Shown one piece after another: positions 9,162 to 19,300 of a DNA stretch of 64,000 nucleotides. Origin of the DNA: Thermoflexus hugenholtzii JAD2 (GTDB lineage: Bacteria; Chloroflexota; Dehalococcoidia; UBA2979); contig CAMDNW010000006.1 of the NCBI GenBank assembly GCA_945903275.1, forward strand, positions 26,062 through 90,061, in the 5' to 3' direction. Position 1 is the stretch's first letter; each line of letters starts with the position of its first letter. Below the pieces are notes generated by a model, which saw only the letters and a list, made by a program, of their open reading frames with translations, did not search any database and had not been told where the DNA came from. A program made the translations under genes and the position numbers.

Positions 9162-10108
9162 TAGTGCGCCGCTTTCATCGCGATGAGGCAGCGCCAGTCG
9201 CCGTCAGCGGTGGTGGCGATGGGACGCAGGCCAGCAGCGCGCACGGCGGCCACAACGGTCCCATAGGCACTCTCGATGAAGCCGCTGCCGATCCACAGGC
9301 CATCGGGACGAAGCGTCTCAGCACACGCTGGTAGCAAGGCGATCGCGGCGTTCGAGGAGATATTGGCAACCACGAGATCGGCCGTTGCGGCAGCAGAGCC
9401 TGGCCACGGCCAGTCGGGACCGAGCGAGCCGGTGGCAAGTACCACAAGGTTCTCGACACCGTTGCGGCGCACGTTCTCACGGGCGACCTTGACAGCCTCA
9501 GCATCGATATCGATCGCGCGGATTGTGGCAGCACCGAGGCGAGCGGCGGCGAGCGAGAGGATGCCGGAGCCAGTGCCCACATCGAGGATGTGCATACCCG
9601 GGCGGAGGTACGTATCGAGCGCCGCGAGGCAGAGACGAGTGGTCTCGTGCTGGCCGGTGCCGAACGCCGCACCGGGGTCAAGGTCGATCACGAGGTCACC
9701 AGGGGCTGCCTCGACTTCCTCCCACGAAGGGCGCACGACGAGACGACCGACGCGGAGGACATGGAAGAAGCGTTTCCATTCGTCGGACCAGTCAGTCGTG
9801 CGCACATCGGCGTAACGAAGGCGACCAAGCGGCGCACTGAGCGAGAGCGCAGTCAGGCGACGGCGCAGGGCACGACGCGACATAGCATCAAACGGCGCAG
9901 CCACACAGCTGCGCAACAGGCTTGGAGCGTCGAGGTACTCATAGACAAAGTTGTCATGATCAAGCGTGCGGATCACCGGCTCGATCGAGACGCCGTCCGG
10001 TGCGAACTCGCCAAGAACATCCGCGACTGCATCCACATCGACGGGCCAGACGTGCACGATGACCTCGACCCACTGAGGTGGACTGGCAGATGGCGTCGTG
10101 GGAGACAT
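9161..10108 (-). CDS. prmA: ribosomal protein L11 methyltransferase PrmA
   Basis: 315 residues, close to the usual PrmA length. An N-terminal substrate-recognition region with the expected WSDEWKRFF stretch is followed by a class I SAM-binding fold: DPGAAFGTGQHETTRLCL, then LDVGTGSGILSLAAARLGA, and VVANI as the NxxI-type motif. PrmA trimethylates ribosomal protein L11. It sits between dnaJ (5 bases upstream) and rsmE, in the HrcA-controlled transcript. Confidence 0.93.
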   Translation of the reverse strand: MSPTTPSASPPQWVEVIVHVWPVDVDAVADVLGEFAPDGVSIEPVIRTLDHDNFVYEYLDAPSLLRSCVAAPFDAMSRRALRRRLTALSLSAPLGRLRYADVRTTDWSDEWKRFFHVLRVGRLVVRPSWEEVEAAPGDLVIDLDPGAAFGTGQHETTRLCLAALDTYLRPGMHILDVGTGSGILSLAAARLGAATIRAIDIDAEAVKVARENVRRNGVENLVVLATGSLGPDWPWPGSAAATADLVVANISSNAAIALLPACAETLRPDGLWIGSGFIESAYGTVVAAVRAAGLRPIATTADGDWRCLIAMKAAH

Positions 10109-10113
10109 GGGCG

Positions 10114-11235
10114 CTAGCCGAACGCCTCGCGGATACGGCCGAAGAGCGAAGCATCGCCCTCGCCGTTCGCCGGCGTGCCGAGCGAGTCGGCGAGCCGTTC
10201 GAGCAGTTCGCGCTGCTCACCGGTCAGCTTGGTCGGCGTGACCACGTTGGTGCGAACCAGCAAACTGCCGCGCCCGGAACCGCGCAGATATGGGACGCCG
10301 CGGTCGCGGATCGTAAAGACATGACCATGCTGCGTGCCCGGCTCGATCTTCAGTGTGACGGGATCGCCTTCGAGCGTCGGCACCTCGACGGTCGCGCCGA
10401 GGGCGGCCTGGGCAACGTTGATTGGCAGTTCGTAGATGAGTTCATTCTCATCACGCTCAAATTGCTTGTGAGGCTGGACGCGCAGCAGGACGTAGAGGTT
10501 GCCGGCTGGGCCACCGCGGCTCCCGGAGTCGCCTTCGCCGGAGACTCGGATCTGGGAGCCATCGTCGATGCCGGCGGGGATCTTGACCATGCGCTTCGCG
10601 GTGACGCGCCGTGCCCCTCGGCCGCGGCAAGCGCCGCAGGGGTCGGTGACAATCAGGCCTTCACCGTGACAGCGGTCGCAGGTAGCAACATTCACGAACT
10701 GGCCGAAGAGCGACTGCTGCACGCGGCGTATTTCCCCGCTGCCCTGGCACTCGGGACATGACTGTGGGCGGCTGCCCCGCATCGCTCCGGTGCCGTTGCA
10801 GTCACTGCAACCCTCGGTTCGCTCGAACTCGAGTTCCTTCTCGACGCCGAAGATGGCCTGAGCGAACTCTAGATCGAGGGCGGTGCGCAGGTCGGAGCCG
10901 CGTTGCGACCCCGCTCGCCGCGAAGCGGTACCGCGGAAGAACGCATCGAAGATGTCCCCGAAACCGCCGAAGCCATCAAAACCGTTGAAGCCCTGCTGGC
11001 CGTTGCCGTTGACGCCAGCCAAGCCGAAGCGGTCATAGGAGGAGCGCTTCTCCGGATCGGAAAGCACCTCATAGGCAGCGGCGACTTCCTTAAATTTGTC
11101 CTCGGCGCCTGCCTCTTTGTTGCGGTCGGGGTGGTACTCCATCGCCAGCTTACGGAAGGCGCGCTTAATGTCCTCCTGCGAGGCACCGCGGGCGACTCCC
11201 ATTGTCGCGTAAAAGTCTTGCTGGGCGTTCGTCAT
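10114..11235 (-). CDS. dnaJ: chaperone DnaJ
   Basis: 373 residues with the full type I architecture. The N-terminal J domain has the HPD motif, and a Gly/Phe-rich linker follows near residues 75-100. Four CxxCxGxG zinc-binding repeats ([32 protein letters not shown]) precede the substrate-binding C-terminal domains. DnaJ delivers unfolded proteins to DnaK and stimulates its ATPase. The gene follows dnaK after about 110 bases that contain a strong hairpin, which may set a lower level for dnaJ than for dnaK. Confidence 0.97.
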   Translation of the reverse strand: MTNAQQDFYATMGVARGASQEDIKRAFRKLAMEYHPDRNKEAGAEDKFKEVAAAYEVLSDPEKRSSYDRFGLAGVNGNGQQGFNGFDGFGGFGDIFDAFFRGTASRRAGSQRGSDLRTALDLEFAQAIFGVEKELEFERTEGCSDCNGTGAMRGSRPQSCPECQGSGEIRRVQQSLFGQFVNVATCDRCHGEGLIVTDPCGACRGRGARRVTAKRMVKIPAGIDDGSQIRVSGEGDSGSRGGPAGNLYVLLRVQPHKQFERDENELIYELPINVAQAALGATVEVPTLEGDPVTLKIEPGTQHGHVFTIRDRGVPYLRGSGRGSLLVRTNVVTPTKLTGEQRELLERLADSLGTPANGEGDASLFGRIREAFG

Positions 11236-11292
11236 CAGCGAATCATGTTACCGCTGCAGCCGGTTACCCGGCGGGTGCTCCCTTAGAAACAC

Positions 11293-11322
11293 CCGGAAGC
11301 GCATCGATTGGTGCGCTTCCGG
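11293..11322 (-). terminator. hairpin between dnaK and dnaJ (attenuating terminator or processing site)
   Basis: The perfect 11-base arms CCGGAAGCGCA and TGCGCTTCCGG enclose an 8-base loop. Read in the direction of the operon, the stem is followed by GTGTTTCT, a weak U-rich run. It could partly terminate transcription after dnaK or protect the dnaK mRNA 3' end. Confidence 0.6.
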
Positions 11323-11345
11323 AACCTGAGCAGCAGTCGATCTGG

Positions 11346-13241
11346 CTATACCTCGCGGAATTCGCCTTCAACGGTGCTGGGGTCTTCCCGGCCTGCTGAT
11401 TCCCCACCCGGAGCGCCGCCGTCGGTCGCACCGTTAGGGGACGCCCCGTAGATGGCCTGGCCGATCTCCTGCATACGCAGAGAGAGTTCCTCCATCGCCT
11501 CGCGGATGCGGTCGACATCCTCAGTGGCGAGAGCATCGCGCACATCCTTGATGCCCGCCTCGACACGCTCCTTGAGGTCGGCAGGAATCTTCTCGGCGTT
11601 CTCGCGGAGCGTCTTCTCGGCCGAGTAGGCTAGCGTGTCGGCGGAGTTGCGAATCTCCACTGATTCGCGGCGCTTAGCATCCTCAGAGGCGTGTGACTCA
11701 GCCTCGCGCCGCAACCGCTCGACCTCATCCTTCGACAACCCTGAAGCGGGCTGGATCGAGATATGTTGCTCTTTGGCGGTGGCCTTGTCGCGGGCGGCGA
11801 CCGTCACCATGCCGTTGGCATCGATGTTGAACTCGACCTCGATCTGCGGAACGCCACGAGGAGCGGGCAAGATGCCGTCTAGGATGAAGCGCGCCATCGA
11901 CTTGTTATCGGCAGCCATCGAACGCTCTCCCTGCAAGACATGAATCTCCACCGACGGCTGATTATCCGCAGCGGTAGAAAAGGTCTGCTTCGCGCTAGTC
12001 GGGATGGTCGTATTGCGCTCGATAAGCGGGGTCATCACGCCACCGAGGGTCTCAATACCGAGCGTCAGTGGCGTGACGTCCAGCAGCAGGACATCCTTCA
12101 CCTCACCACGAAGAACGCCAGCCTGAATAGCCGCGCCGACCGCGACAACCTCGTCCGGGTTGACACCCTTGTGCGGCTCCTTGCCAAAGAAATCCTGCAC
12201 GCGCTTCTGGACGAGCGGCATACGTGTCATGCCACCGACAAGCACCACCTCATCGATCTGCGCGGCCGGGACACCTGCGTCCTCGATCGCCTGCTTACAG
12301 GGGCCGAGCGAGCGCTCAACTAGATCGCCGATCAACTGCTCCAGCTTGGAGCGCGAGATGCTGATCGCCATGTGCTTGGGGCCAGATGCGTCCGCTGTGA
12401 TAAACGGCAGGTTCACCTCGGTCTGTTGTGTAGTAGACAGTTCGATCTTGGCCTTCTCAGCGGCTTCCTTGAGGCGTTGCAGCGCCATCCGATCCTGCGC
12501 GAGATCGATACCCTGATCGCGCTTGAACTCTGCGATCAAAAAGTCAATCAGGAGGCTGTCGAAGTCATCGCCACCGAGGAAAGTGTCACCGTTAGTCGAC
12601 TTGACCTGGAACGTACCTTCGCCGAGTTCCAACACCGAAATGTCGAAGGTGCCGCCACCAAGGTCGTAAACCGCAATAGTCTCGTCGGCGCTCTTGTCGA
12701 GGCCATAGGCGAGTGCAGCGGCCGTCGGCTCGTTGATGATGCGGAGCACTTCAAGACCAGCGATGCGACCGGCGTCGCGGGTAGCCTGCCGCTGTGCGTC
12801 GTTGAAGTACGCGGGGACGGTGACCACCGCCTCGGTGACCTCCTCGCCGAGGTAGGCCTCGGCATCCGCCTTCAACTTCTGCAGAATCATGGCGCTGATC
12901 TCAGCCGGGGAGTACCGCCGGTCGCCCAGCACCACTGCCGCGTCACCGTTGGAGGCGCGCTCGATCGCAAAAGAGGCGATCGCCTTCATCCGCTGCACTT
13001 CTGGGTCGTCAAACTTGCGGCCCATCAGGCGCTTCACGGAATAGATTGTGTTCTCCGGGTTGGTCACAGCCTGCCGCTTGGCGACCGTGCCGACTAGGCG
13101 CTCGCCGGTCTTGCTCACCGCCACGATGGACGGCGTGGTTCGCCCGCCTTCCAGGTTGGGGACGACTTGCGGCTCACCGCCTTCCATCACCGCAACACAC
13201 GAGTTGGTCGTGCCGAGGTCGATGCCGATCACCTTTGCCAT
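11346..13241 (-). CDS. dnaK: chaperone DnaK (Hsp70)
   Basis: 631 residues from the ATG at 13241, giving the canonical N-terminus [18 protein letters not shown]. The open frame extends 84 codons further upstream, but this part lacks Hsp70 similarity. The nucleotide-binding domain has the phosphate loop DLGTTNS, a central [13 protein letters not shown] and [10 protein letters not shown]. The substrate-binding domain and helical lid follow, ending in GEFREV, similar to the DnaK EVxD-type tail. DnaK binds exposed hydrophobic segments in an ATP cycle with DnaJ and GrpE, both encoded alongside it. Confidence 0.97.
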   Translation of the reverse strand: MAKVIGIDLGTTNSCVAVMEGGEPQVVPNLEGGRTTPSIVAVSKTGERLVGTVAKRQAVTNPENTIYSVKRLMGRKFDDPEVQRMKAIASFAIERASNGDAAVVLGDRRYSPAEISAMILQKLKADAEAYLGEEVTEAVVTVPAYFNDAQRQATRDAGRIAGLEVLRIINEPTAAALAYGLDKSADETIAVYDLGGGTFDISVLELGEGTFQVKSTNGDTFLGGDDFDSLLIDFLIAEFKRDQGIDLAQDRMALQRLKEAAEKAKIELSTTQQTEVNLPFITADASGPKHMAISISRSKLEQLIGDLVERSLGPCKQAIEDAGVPAAQIDEVVLVGGMTRMPLVQKRVQDFFGKEPHKGVNPDEVVAVGAAIQAGVLRGEVKDVLLLDVTPLTLGIETLGGVMTPLIERNTTIPTSAKQTFSTAADNQPSVEIHVLQGERSMAADNKSMARFILDGILPAPRGVPQIEVEFNIDANGMVTVAARDKATAKEQHISIQPASGLSKDEVERLRREAESHASEDAKRRESVEIRNSADTLAYSAEKTLRENAEKIPADLKERVEAGIKDVRDALATEDVDRIREAMEELSLRMQEIGQAIYGASPNGATDGGAPGGESAGREDPSTVEGEFREV

Positions 13242-13302
13242 ATCCGTACCTTCTCTTTCCGGGCGCTCCCATGTGCGGCGCGCCGCCGAACTGACTGCAT
13301 TA

Positions 13303-13815
13303 CTACGCGGGGCCACCGGCAGCGGGGCCGTTCCCAACCACGACACGGGCAGGCCGGATGACCTTCCCATCGAGCACATAGCCTGCCTGCACGACCGCAA
13401 CCACCTGACCATCCGGGCCAGACGCATGCGCGATTGCCTCATGCATCGCTGGGTCGAAGATCTGGCCCTCCACCGCAATGGATTGCACGCCACTGGACTC
13501 CAGCACGCTGCGGAACTTGCGCTCTACCATCCGGATGCCTTCAACCCAGTCGCGGTCTGCGATGTCCGCGTCGACAGACTCCAGCGCGCGCGACAGGTCA
13601 TCGAGCACGGGTAAGTAGTTCACGATCAGCGCGGTGAGGGTGTAGTGGGCATACTCCTTGCGCTCCTCCTCCGAGCGGCGGCGCAGGTTCTGATAGTCCG
13701 CAACAGCGCGCAGATACTTCGCGCGCAAGTCTTCAACCTCAGCGCTCAGGTCGGGTGTGGCAGCGCCAGGTGTTTCGGCCTCCGGAGCGAGGCCATCTGG
13801 GTATCCAGTAGTCAT
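13303..13815 (-). CDS. grpE: nucleotide exchange factor GrpE
   Basis: 170 residues. A short acidic N-terminus leads to a long helix ([23 protein letters not shown]), the GrpE dimerisation coil. The C-terminal beta domain carries the family stretches [11 protein letters not shown] and [20 protein letters not shown]. GrpE promotes ADP release from DnaK and can act as a thermosensor. It lies between hrcA and dnaK in the conserved order. Confidence 0.95.
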   Translation of the reverse strand: MTTGYPDGLAPEAETPGAATPDLSAEVEDLRAKYLRAVADYQNLRRRSEEERKEYAHYTLTALIVNYLPVLDDLSRALESVDADIADRDWVEGIRMVERKFRSVLESSGVQSIAVEGQIFDPAMHEAIAHASGPDGQVVAVVQAGYVLDGKVIRPARVVVGNGPAAGGPA

Positions 13816-13839
13816 TGCAATCCCCAGCCGGGCGTTGGC

Positions 13840-14859
13840 TCAGCGGCCCAGCCCGTGTAGCAACGTATTGATAAGCGAAGCGACGTAGCGCACGCGGGGA
13901 ATGGTGTACCCGTAACGCATACGAGTAGGACCAAGCACGGCGATGGTGCCGGCCGGCGCCTCGCGGTCGCCAAAAGGCGAGACCACCACGCTCCAGTCGT
14001 GCATCCAGTCGTCGAAGTTCTCACTCCCAATCATCACCCGAGCTGTCCCCGGGTCGATGTCATCGGGGGCTGGAAGCGCGTGCGTGAGTTCGTACGCCTG
14101 TAGGTGGCGCACTGCCTCCAGCATCCGGTCGACCGAGGCGAACTCCGGCTGCTCCAGCGCTGAACGGATGCCGTCCACGTATGCCTCGCCGCTGATGCGG
14201 TGCGCCTCGATCAACTCGGCGATCGCCCGGAGCAGTCGCACATCATCGTGGTCAAGGGTCTCGTCGGTTGCCAGCGCCCGCACCGCCAGCGCGTCATACC
14301 CGGCGATGTGAGCATTGAGACGCTCTGCACGAGCGGCTAGGGCAGCGCGATCCTCAGGGCGCGAGAGCACGACGACCCGCTGCTGAACACGGCTGTCGTC
14401 CATGACGGCGACCAGCAAGGCGGTCTCACCCTGCAGTTCTACGAGCTGGACGTGCCGAAGCCGAGCGGCGGGGCCGCGCTGACGGACGATCACCGCCACG
14501 TTGGCCACCGAGGAGGAGAGCACGTTGGCCGCCAGACTGAGCCAGTCCTCAACACGGGCGGGTGCTTGGTGGAACTGGTGCTCAATCGTCCGCTGCTCCT
14601 CTGCGCCGACGGGATACTCCGCCATCAACTCCTCGACGTAGACGCGATAACCGCGGTCGAGCGGCACGCGGCCAGCAGAGGTGTGCGGCTGGGCGATGTA
14701 ACCCTCGTCCTCCAAGCGGGCGAGTTCGTTGCGGATGGTGGCCGTAGAGACGCGGAGGCCGTGGCGGTCGACCAGAGCGCGCGAACTGACGGGCGCAGCC
14801 GTGTCGATGTATTCGTTGACAACCAGTCCCAGAATCTCGGCGCGACGTGAGGTGAGCAC
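13840..14859 (-). CDS. hrcA: heat-inducible transcription repressor HrcA
   Basis: 339 residues from the GTG at 14859. I prefer this start to the in-frame GTG at 14871 because GGAGG (14865-14869) is placed correctly for 14859, while 14871 directly abuts the CIRCE operator with no room for a ribosome site. The N-terminal winged helix has the HrcA signatures APVSSRALV and VSTATIRNELARLEDEGYI followed by HTSAGRVP. The C-terminal regulatory domain follows. HrcA binds CIRCE and represses the operon until heat or misfolded protein titrates GroEL-type chaperones. The operator immediately upstream makes autoregulation near certain. Confidence 0.95.
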   Translation of the reverse strand: MLTSRRAEILGLVVNEYIDTAAPVSSRALVDRHGLRVSTATIRNELARLEDEGYIAQPHTSAGRVPLDRGYRVYVEELMAEYPVGAEEQRTIEHQFHQAPARVEDWLSLAANVLSSSVANVAVIVRQRGPAARLRHVQLVELQGETALLVAVMDDSRVQQRVVVLSRPEDRAALAARAERLNAHIAGYDALAVRALATDETLDHDDVRLLRAIAELIEAHRISGEAYVDGIRSALEQPEFASVDRMLEAVRHLQAYELTHALPAPDDIDPGTARVMIGSENFDDWMHDWSVVVSPFGDREAPAGTIAVLGPTRMRYGYTIPRVRYVASLINTLLHGLGR

Positions 14860-14871
14860 CGTTTCCTCCAC

Positions 14872-14898
14872 TTAGCACTCTCACCACGCGAGTGCTAA
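14872..14898 (-). promoter_or_regulatory. CIRCE operator for HrcA
   Basis: A perfect CIRCE element: TTAGCACTC, a 9-base spacer, then GAGTGCTAA, identical to the known consensus. It lies between the hrcA ribosome site and the promoter, so HrcA binding here would block transcription of hrcA-grpE-dnaK-dnaJ-prmA-rsmE. Confidence 0.97.
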
Positions 14899-14905
14899 CT
14901 GCTAG

Positions 14906-14935
14906 ATTGTAGTAGCCCTCCATGAACCGGGTCAA
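14906..14935 (-). promoter_or_regulatory. sigma-70 promoter of the hrcA heat-shock operon
   Basis: On the minus strand TTGACC (14930-14935) is followed after 18 bases by TACAAT (14906-14911). The -10 element ends 7 bases before CIRCE, so the transcript start should fall at or within the operator, as in other HrcA-controlled operons. Confidence 0.8.
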
Positions 14936-15007
14936 TGCCGGACTCAGTGCAGACGCTTATACTCCGGGCCGCTTGAGCGACCGATCCCGCCATCCACAGG
15001 AGCACTC

Positions 15008-15571
15008 GTGGCCACCCGTGCCCCCGAACCGTCGCCCACCTCTCGGCCGTCCGATCAGGCATCGCCCCCGGATGACGATGCCTTCGCGCGGCTGTACGAG
15101 GCCTACGCCGACCGGGTCTATCGCTACCTGCTCTCCCGCACTAGCAGCCCGGTTGACGCCGAAGAACTGACCTCGCGGACGTTTCTCAACGCCCTCGCCA
15201 ACCTCGATGGATATCGCGGGGGGGGGGCGAAATTCGGGTCGTGGCTGATGAGCATCGCCCACAACCTGCTGGCCAATTGGTACCGCTCGCGGGGCCGCAG
15301 GCCACCGACGGCCAGCCTCGACGACGCAATGGGAGTGCCAGCGAACACGCCGGGGCCAGAGGCGAGCCTAGAGACAAGCGAGGATATCCAGCGGGTACGA
15401 AAGGCAGTACGGCGGCTCTCGGCCGACCGGCAGCGGCTGCTGGCGCTCAAATACGTAGAAGGTGCAACCAACATGGAGATCGGCCGACAGATGGGGCGCA
15501 CCGAGGGCGCAATCAAGGCACTGCACCACCGGACGCTCCTCCAATTGCAAGAGGCTCTGCGCGAGCGATAA
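15008..15571 (+). CDS. ECF-type RNA polymerase sigma factor
   Basis: 187 residues with a GTG start. Region 2 (FARLYEAYADRVYRYLLSR and SWLMSIAHNLLANWYRSRGR) and region 4 (LSADRQRLLALKYVEGATNMEIGRQM, GRTEGAIKALHHR) are both present, typical of extracytoplasmic-function sigma factors that recognise alternative promoters. No anti-sigma gene is adjacent, so the signal is unknown. A run of ten G bases (15218-15227) encodes Gly-Gly-Gly within region 2; any slip in that run would truncate the protein. The next gene downstream encodes a metallo-beta-lactamase-fold protein. Confidence 0.9.
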   Translation: MATRAPEPSPTSRPSDQASPPDDDAFARLYEAYADRVYRYLLSRTSSPVDAEELTSRTFLNALANLDGYRGGGAKFGSWLMSIAHNLLANWYRSRGRRPPTASLDDAMGVPANTPGPEASLETSEDIQRVRKAVRRLSADRQRLLALKYVEGATNMEIGRQMGRTEGAIKALHHRTLLQLQEALRER

Positions 15572-15642
15572 CAGTCGTTCGGAGCGGTGGCGACAGGCCA
15601 ACCTGACCGCTACGATCCCTCTCCAGTGATCCGGAGGCGTAC

Positions 15643-16269
15643 GTGGATATCTCCTGGCTTGGCCATGCCTGTGTGCGCGTGCGTACGCGTCAGGCCGCGC
15701 TGCTCATGGATCCATACCAGCGTGAGGGCAGCCTAGACATGGGGCGGCCAAACGCAGACATCGTAACGGTGAGCCACGACGACGAACGCCACGGACACAT
15801 CGCCGGAGTGCGAGGCACACCGCTAGTAATCCAAGGCCCCGGCGAGTACGAGGTGCAAGGCGTCCAAATCATCGGTCTGCCCACCTCACTGCTCGGGACG
15901 CCTCGTGATCAGCGCGACCGGAACACTGCATTCCTGATCGAGGCCGAGGGCCTGCATCTGGCTCAGCTAGGTGCAATCGGCGGCCCGCCGACCGAAAAAG
16001 AAGCGGAGATGCTCTCGAACGCGGATATTCTGGTGGTGCCGATTGGCGAGCACGGACTCAGCGCAGACGACGCCGCTCGCACCGTACGCATGTTGGAGCC
16101 AGCAATCACGATCCCGGTGGGATACGGCAGCGCAAGCGACGACCCGGCCCTGAAGGCCTTTCTGACCGCAGCCGGCATCGAGTCCGAAGCCGCCGTGGCA
16201 CGGTTCTCGATCCAGCCGCGAGGCGTCGGCGAGACGCAGCGCATTGTACTGCTCGACCTGCGCGGCTAA
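15643..16269 (+). CDS. metallo-beta-lactamase-fold protein (UlaG-like)
   Basis: 208 residues with a GTG start behind GGAGG. The N-terminus MDISWLGHACVRVRT and the middle VSHDDERHGH match the small UlaG-like branch of the metallo-beta-lactamase fold. The usual HxHxDH metal motif appears only as SHDDERHGH, so metal binding may differ or be partial. Later segments (ADILVVPIGE, PVGYGSAS) are typical of this subgroup. No substrate can be assigned. It converges on the LysM/M23 gene with a gap of about 55 bases that holds nothing I recognise. Confidence 0.75.
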   Translation: MDISWLGHACVRVRTRQAALLMDPYQREGSLDMGRPNADIVTVSHDDERHGHIAGVRGTPLVIQGPGEYEVQGVQIIGLPTSLLGTPRDQRDRNTAFLIEAEGLHLAQLGAIGGPPTEKEAEMLSNADILVVPIGEHGLSADDAARTVRMLEPAITIPVGYGSASDDPALKAFLTAAGIESEAAVARFSIQPRGVGETQRIVLLDLRG

Positions 16270-16324
16270 CGCATCCACTGCTGCATGAACGTCGACGAAA
16301 CGAACCGACTGAGTCAGGGAAGCG

Positions 16325-17542
16325 CTACGGCATATAGAGCATCGGGTTCTGAATCGCACCGTTGAGCAGCACCTCGAAGTGCAGGTGCGGGCCCGTCGAC
16401 CGGCCGCTGGAGCCGCTCACGCCGATCAACTGGCCAACTTCGACCCACTGGCCGAGCTTCACGCCAATGGACGAGAGGTGCGCGTAGCGCGTCTCAAAGC
16501 CCTGGTCGTGGCGGATGACGATATTGAGGCCGTAGGAGCAGCAGGGATCGCCGCCGGCGAATACCACTTGTCCGGCACGGGCAGAGGACACCGGGACGTA
16601 GGGTGCCTCAATGTCGATACCCAGCGGGTGCGTGGGGCCGTAGAAAGATGTCACTGAGTTCATGACCGGCCAGACGAAGCCGGAGCGGGATTGCGGGCGG
16701 CTAGCAATAGAGGGCGCAGGCTGCTGCGGAGCGCCACCGGGAGCGGCAGCCGCCACTATGACTGGCGGAGCCGGCCGGACGGCAGGAGCGGGCTTCGGAA
16801 TGACCTTGCCGCCCGGAACGACGATGGTGGAACCCTCCTGCAGAAGGTTCGGGTTGTTGGATAAACCATTAGCGCCAAAGCCGATGATCTCGGAGGTCTT
16901 CGCCTCATACAGGCTGGCAATGTCAGTAAGCGTCTGGCCAACCTTCACCTGGTGCAGGATGCCTTCAACGCTCGGAACTTGCAGCTTCTCGCCGGCAGCA
17001 AGGACGTGCTGGTCAGAAATAATGTCGACGTTGTTCCAAATGATGTACTGCGAATCGATGCCGAAGCGAGAGGCAATGCCCGAGATTGTGTCGCCTCGCT
17101 GTACATCGTATCGGTAGAAGAGCGGCAACTGCTCCTGCACACGAGCGGCTGCGACGCGGTCGCCGCCGTTGCTGCCAGCGGCCTGACGCTCGCCAAGGGC
17201 ACTAATGGCCTGCTGCGTACCGTCAGAGGCGCGGAGCACCGTCTCCTGACGGACAGCCGGTGAGACGACAGTCAGCGGGACAGCAGCGGCCTCAAGCTTC
17301 GTGACCGTAAGGGTCGGCGCTGCGGCAGCAATGCCCGGCAGCGAGAACGCAGCGACCTGCAGCACCGGGGCGGTGCTGGTGGCACCAGTCGCAGCCGGGT
17401 ACTGCGCACCAACAAAGGTCAGGGCGAAGAGCACAACCGCAACAATAGCGTGGATGCCGATGCGGAATTGGAGTGTCCGAGAGTGAGTGACCTCAGGAGC
17501 GAGGGACGGGAACCTTTGCGCACGCAGTAGCGTGCGACTCAA
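16325..17542 (-). CDS. LysM domain and M23 metallopeptidase protein
   Basis: 405 residues. A signal anchor near residues 28-48 is followed by a low-complexity region and two LysM modules (YDVQRGDTISGIASRFGI and HQVKVGQTLTDIASLYEA), which bind N-acetylglucosamine polymers. A Pro/Ala-rich linker follows. The C-terminal M23 domain has HPLGID and HLHFEV as the zinc-ligand motifs. The protein probably sits outside the membrane and cuts or remodels peptidoglycan. Upstream are about 270 bases before rho that contain a 7-bp inverted repeat. I looked for a cyclic-di-AMP riboswitch there and found no match. Confidence 0.92.
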   Translation of the reverse strand: MSRTLLRAQRFPSLAPEVTHSRTLQFRIGIHAIVAVVLFALTFVGAQYPAATGATSTAPVLQVAAFSLPGIAAAAPTLTVTKLEAAAVPLTVVSPAVRQETVLRASDGTQQAISALGERQAAGSNGGDRVAAARVQEQLPLFYRYDVQRGDTISGIASRFGIDSQYIIWNNVDIISDQHVLAAGEKLQVPSVEGILHQVKVGQTLTDIASLYEAKTSEIIGFGANGLSNNPNLLQEGSTIVVPGGKVIPKPAPAVRPAPPVIVAAAAPGGAPQQPAPSIASRPQSRSGFVWPVMNSVTSFYGPTHPLGIDIEAPYVPVSSARAGQVVFAGGDPCCSYGLNIVIRHDQGFETRYAHLSSIGVKLGQWVEVGQLIGVSGSSGRSTGPHLHFEVLLNGAIQNPMLYMP

Positions 17543-17732
17543 TCGTCGCCTCTCTGGCGGAATAAGGGTAGGTGAACCAGAAATCGGCAGGCCTCTTCAC
17601 CGGCTTCCGCGACGCCACACTGCCCACCTTGTGAACCGGCGCACACACGTTCGACTGCTGGATCGTAGCACGGTCAAACCACTTAGAACCGCCTGAATAT
17701 CCACAGGCCATTACGTTAGAAATGAGTAGGTT

Positions 17733-17756
17733 TTGCTGAACATCGATACTCAGCAA
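17733..17756. repeat. inverted repeat in the rho / LysM-M23 gap
   Basis: The arms TTGCTGA (17733-17739) and TCAGCAA (17750-17756) enclose a 10-base spacer. It lies downstream of rho and about 190 bases upstream of the LysM/M23 gene, so it could be an operator or a weak rho terminator. No further evidence. Confidence 0.35.
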
Positions 17757-17810
17757 TGCGGGTAAAACAGCCTCAGAAAGCCGATCTCCGCATAGAGGCA
17801 CTCCCGACAG

Positions 17811-19181
17811 CTAGATGACTTCGGATTTGAGTGTGTCCAAGAATTCTTGGTTGTTCTTGGTCTTCGAGAGGCGTTCGAGCACTCGCTCGGTGGCGTCGGT
17901 GCCCTGATCGCCGATCATGGCAGCCATGCGGCGGAGCAGCCAAACCTGACGGAGCGTTTCATCGTCGAAGAGCAGATCTTCGCGGCGGGTCGATGACGCA
18001 AAGATGTCCATCGAAGGGAAGACACGCTTCTCTTGCAGGCGTCGGTCGAGACGAAGCTCCATGTTCCCGGTACCCTTGAACTCCTCGAAGATCACATCGT
18101 CCATGCGCGAGCCGGTCTCAACGAGGCAGGTGGCGATGATCGTGAGCGATCCGCCCTCCTCCGTGTTGCGGGCGGAGCCGAAGAACCGCTTCGGTGGATA
18201 GAGCGCGATGGGATCCATACCTCCTGAGAGGGTGCGTCCACTCGTCGGAATGGCGAGGTTGTAGGCACGTGCGAGGCGAGTGATGGAGTCGAGCAGAATC
18301 ACCACATCAACGCCGCCCTCCACAAGGCGGCGGGCACGCTCAATGGCGACCTCGGCAACGCGTGTGTGATCCTCGACCGGCTCGTCGAAGGTCGAGGCCA
18401 CCACTTCACCCCGGACGGAGCGCTGCATATCAGTGACCTCCTCGGGGCGCTCACCAATGAGCAGCACCATGAGGTGGATGTCCGGGTAGTTCATCGCGAT
18501 GCCGTGGGCGATCGACTTGAGCAGCATCGTCTTACCAGCCTTGGGCGGCGAGACGATCAGGCCGCGCTGACCCCGGCCGATGGGGGCAAAGAGGTCGACG
18601 ATACGCTGGCTCAGTTCGATGGAGTCGGTCTCAAGCCGAAGTTGCTTGTCAGGGAAGATCGGAGTCAGGTTCTCGAAGTACGGACGGCGCTTCGCGACTT
18701 CCGGGTCAAGACCGTTCACGCCGTCGACGCGGAGCAGACCGTAATACTTCTCAGAGTCCTTCGGCTGACGCACCTGGCCGGTGACATAGTCACCGTTGCG
18801 GAGGCCAAAGCGGCGAATCTGCGTCTGCGAGACGTAGACATCGTTCGGGCCGGGAATCAGCCGCTGGCCGCGGAGGAAGCCGAAACCGTCATCGACAATC
18901 GCGAGGACGCCGCCGGAGAAAATGTTGCCCTGACGCTCGGCTTGGTGCTGGAGGATGCGGAAAATCAGTTCTGGCTTCGCCAGCACAGTCGCGTTCTCGA
19001 TGTTGAGGCTGTCGGCCCAGTCGACCAACTCCTCACGAGGGCGGCTCTCGAGTTCGGTGATGTTGAGCGCGACTATGCCGCTACGCTCGGGGCGCTCTAC
19101 ACCACGGCGTTCGACCTGTGGTTCGTCTGGGAATTCTGGGGCATCGCCGGTGGCGCTGCTGCGGGAAGGACCTCGTGCCAT
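17811..19181 (-). CDS. rho: transcription termination factor Rho
   Basis: 456 residues. After a short charged N-terminal extension comes the Rho N-domain ([21 protein letters not shown]), then the RNA-binding cold-shock-like domain ([15 protein letters not shown]). The ATPase core has Walker A SPPKAGKT near residue 210, [26 protein letters not shown] (Walker B) and the Q/R-loop segment [21 protein letters not shown]. Rho is a hexameric RNA helicase that ends untranslated transcripts. It matters locally because several convergent gene pairs in this window have no space for intrinsic terminators. Confidence 0.97.
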   Translation of the reverse strand: MARGPSRSSATGDAPEFPDEPQVERRGVERPERSGIVALNITELESRPREELVDWADSLNIENATVLAKPELIFRILQHQAERQGNIFSGGVLAIVDDGFGFLRGQRLIPGPNDVYVSQTQIRRFGLRNGDYVTGQVRQPKDSEKYYGLLRVDGVNGLDPEVAKRRPYFENLTPIFPDKQLRLETDSIELSQRIVDLFAPIGRGQRGLIVSPPKAGKTMLLKSIAHGIAMNYPDIHLMVLLIGERPEEVTDMQRSVRGEVVASTFDEPVEDHTRVAEVAIERARRLVEGGVDVVILLDSITRLARAYNLAIPTSGRTLSGGMDPIALYPPKRFFGSARNTEEGGSLTIIATCLVETGSRMDDVIFEEFKGTGNMELRLDRRLQEKRVFPSMDIFASSTRREDLLFDDETLRQVWLLRRMAAMIGDQGTDATERVLERLSKTKNNQEFLDTLKSEVI

Positions 19182-19263
19182 ATGTTTATGTAATACCGTG
19201 CTCTAAGAGCCCACGCCGAAAGGTGTGTGGCGCGGCCGACCGAGGGTTGTTTGGACAATCATG

Positions 19264-19292
19264 ATTATAGCGAACCCTCTCCATAACAACAA
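19264..19292 (-). promoter_or_regulatory. sigma-70 promoter of rho
   Basis: On the minus strand TTGTTG (19287-19292), a 17-base spacer and a perfect TATAAT (19264-19269). It predicts a rho leader of about 75 bases, long enough for the autoregulation by attenuation known for rho in other bacteria. Confidence 0.75.
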
Positions 19293-19300
19293 GCAGCTAC

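Noticed and set aside
13242..13493. N-terminal extension of DnaK
   Set aside because: The canonical start [14 protein letters not shown] is at 13241; the upstream part overlaps grpE in antiparallel composition and lacks similarity.
17543..17810. A cyclic-di-AMP or cobalamin riboswitch upstream of the LysM/M23 gene
   Set aside because: The gap has the length and context for one, but I could not match the conserved core of either class.
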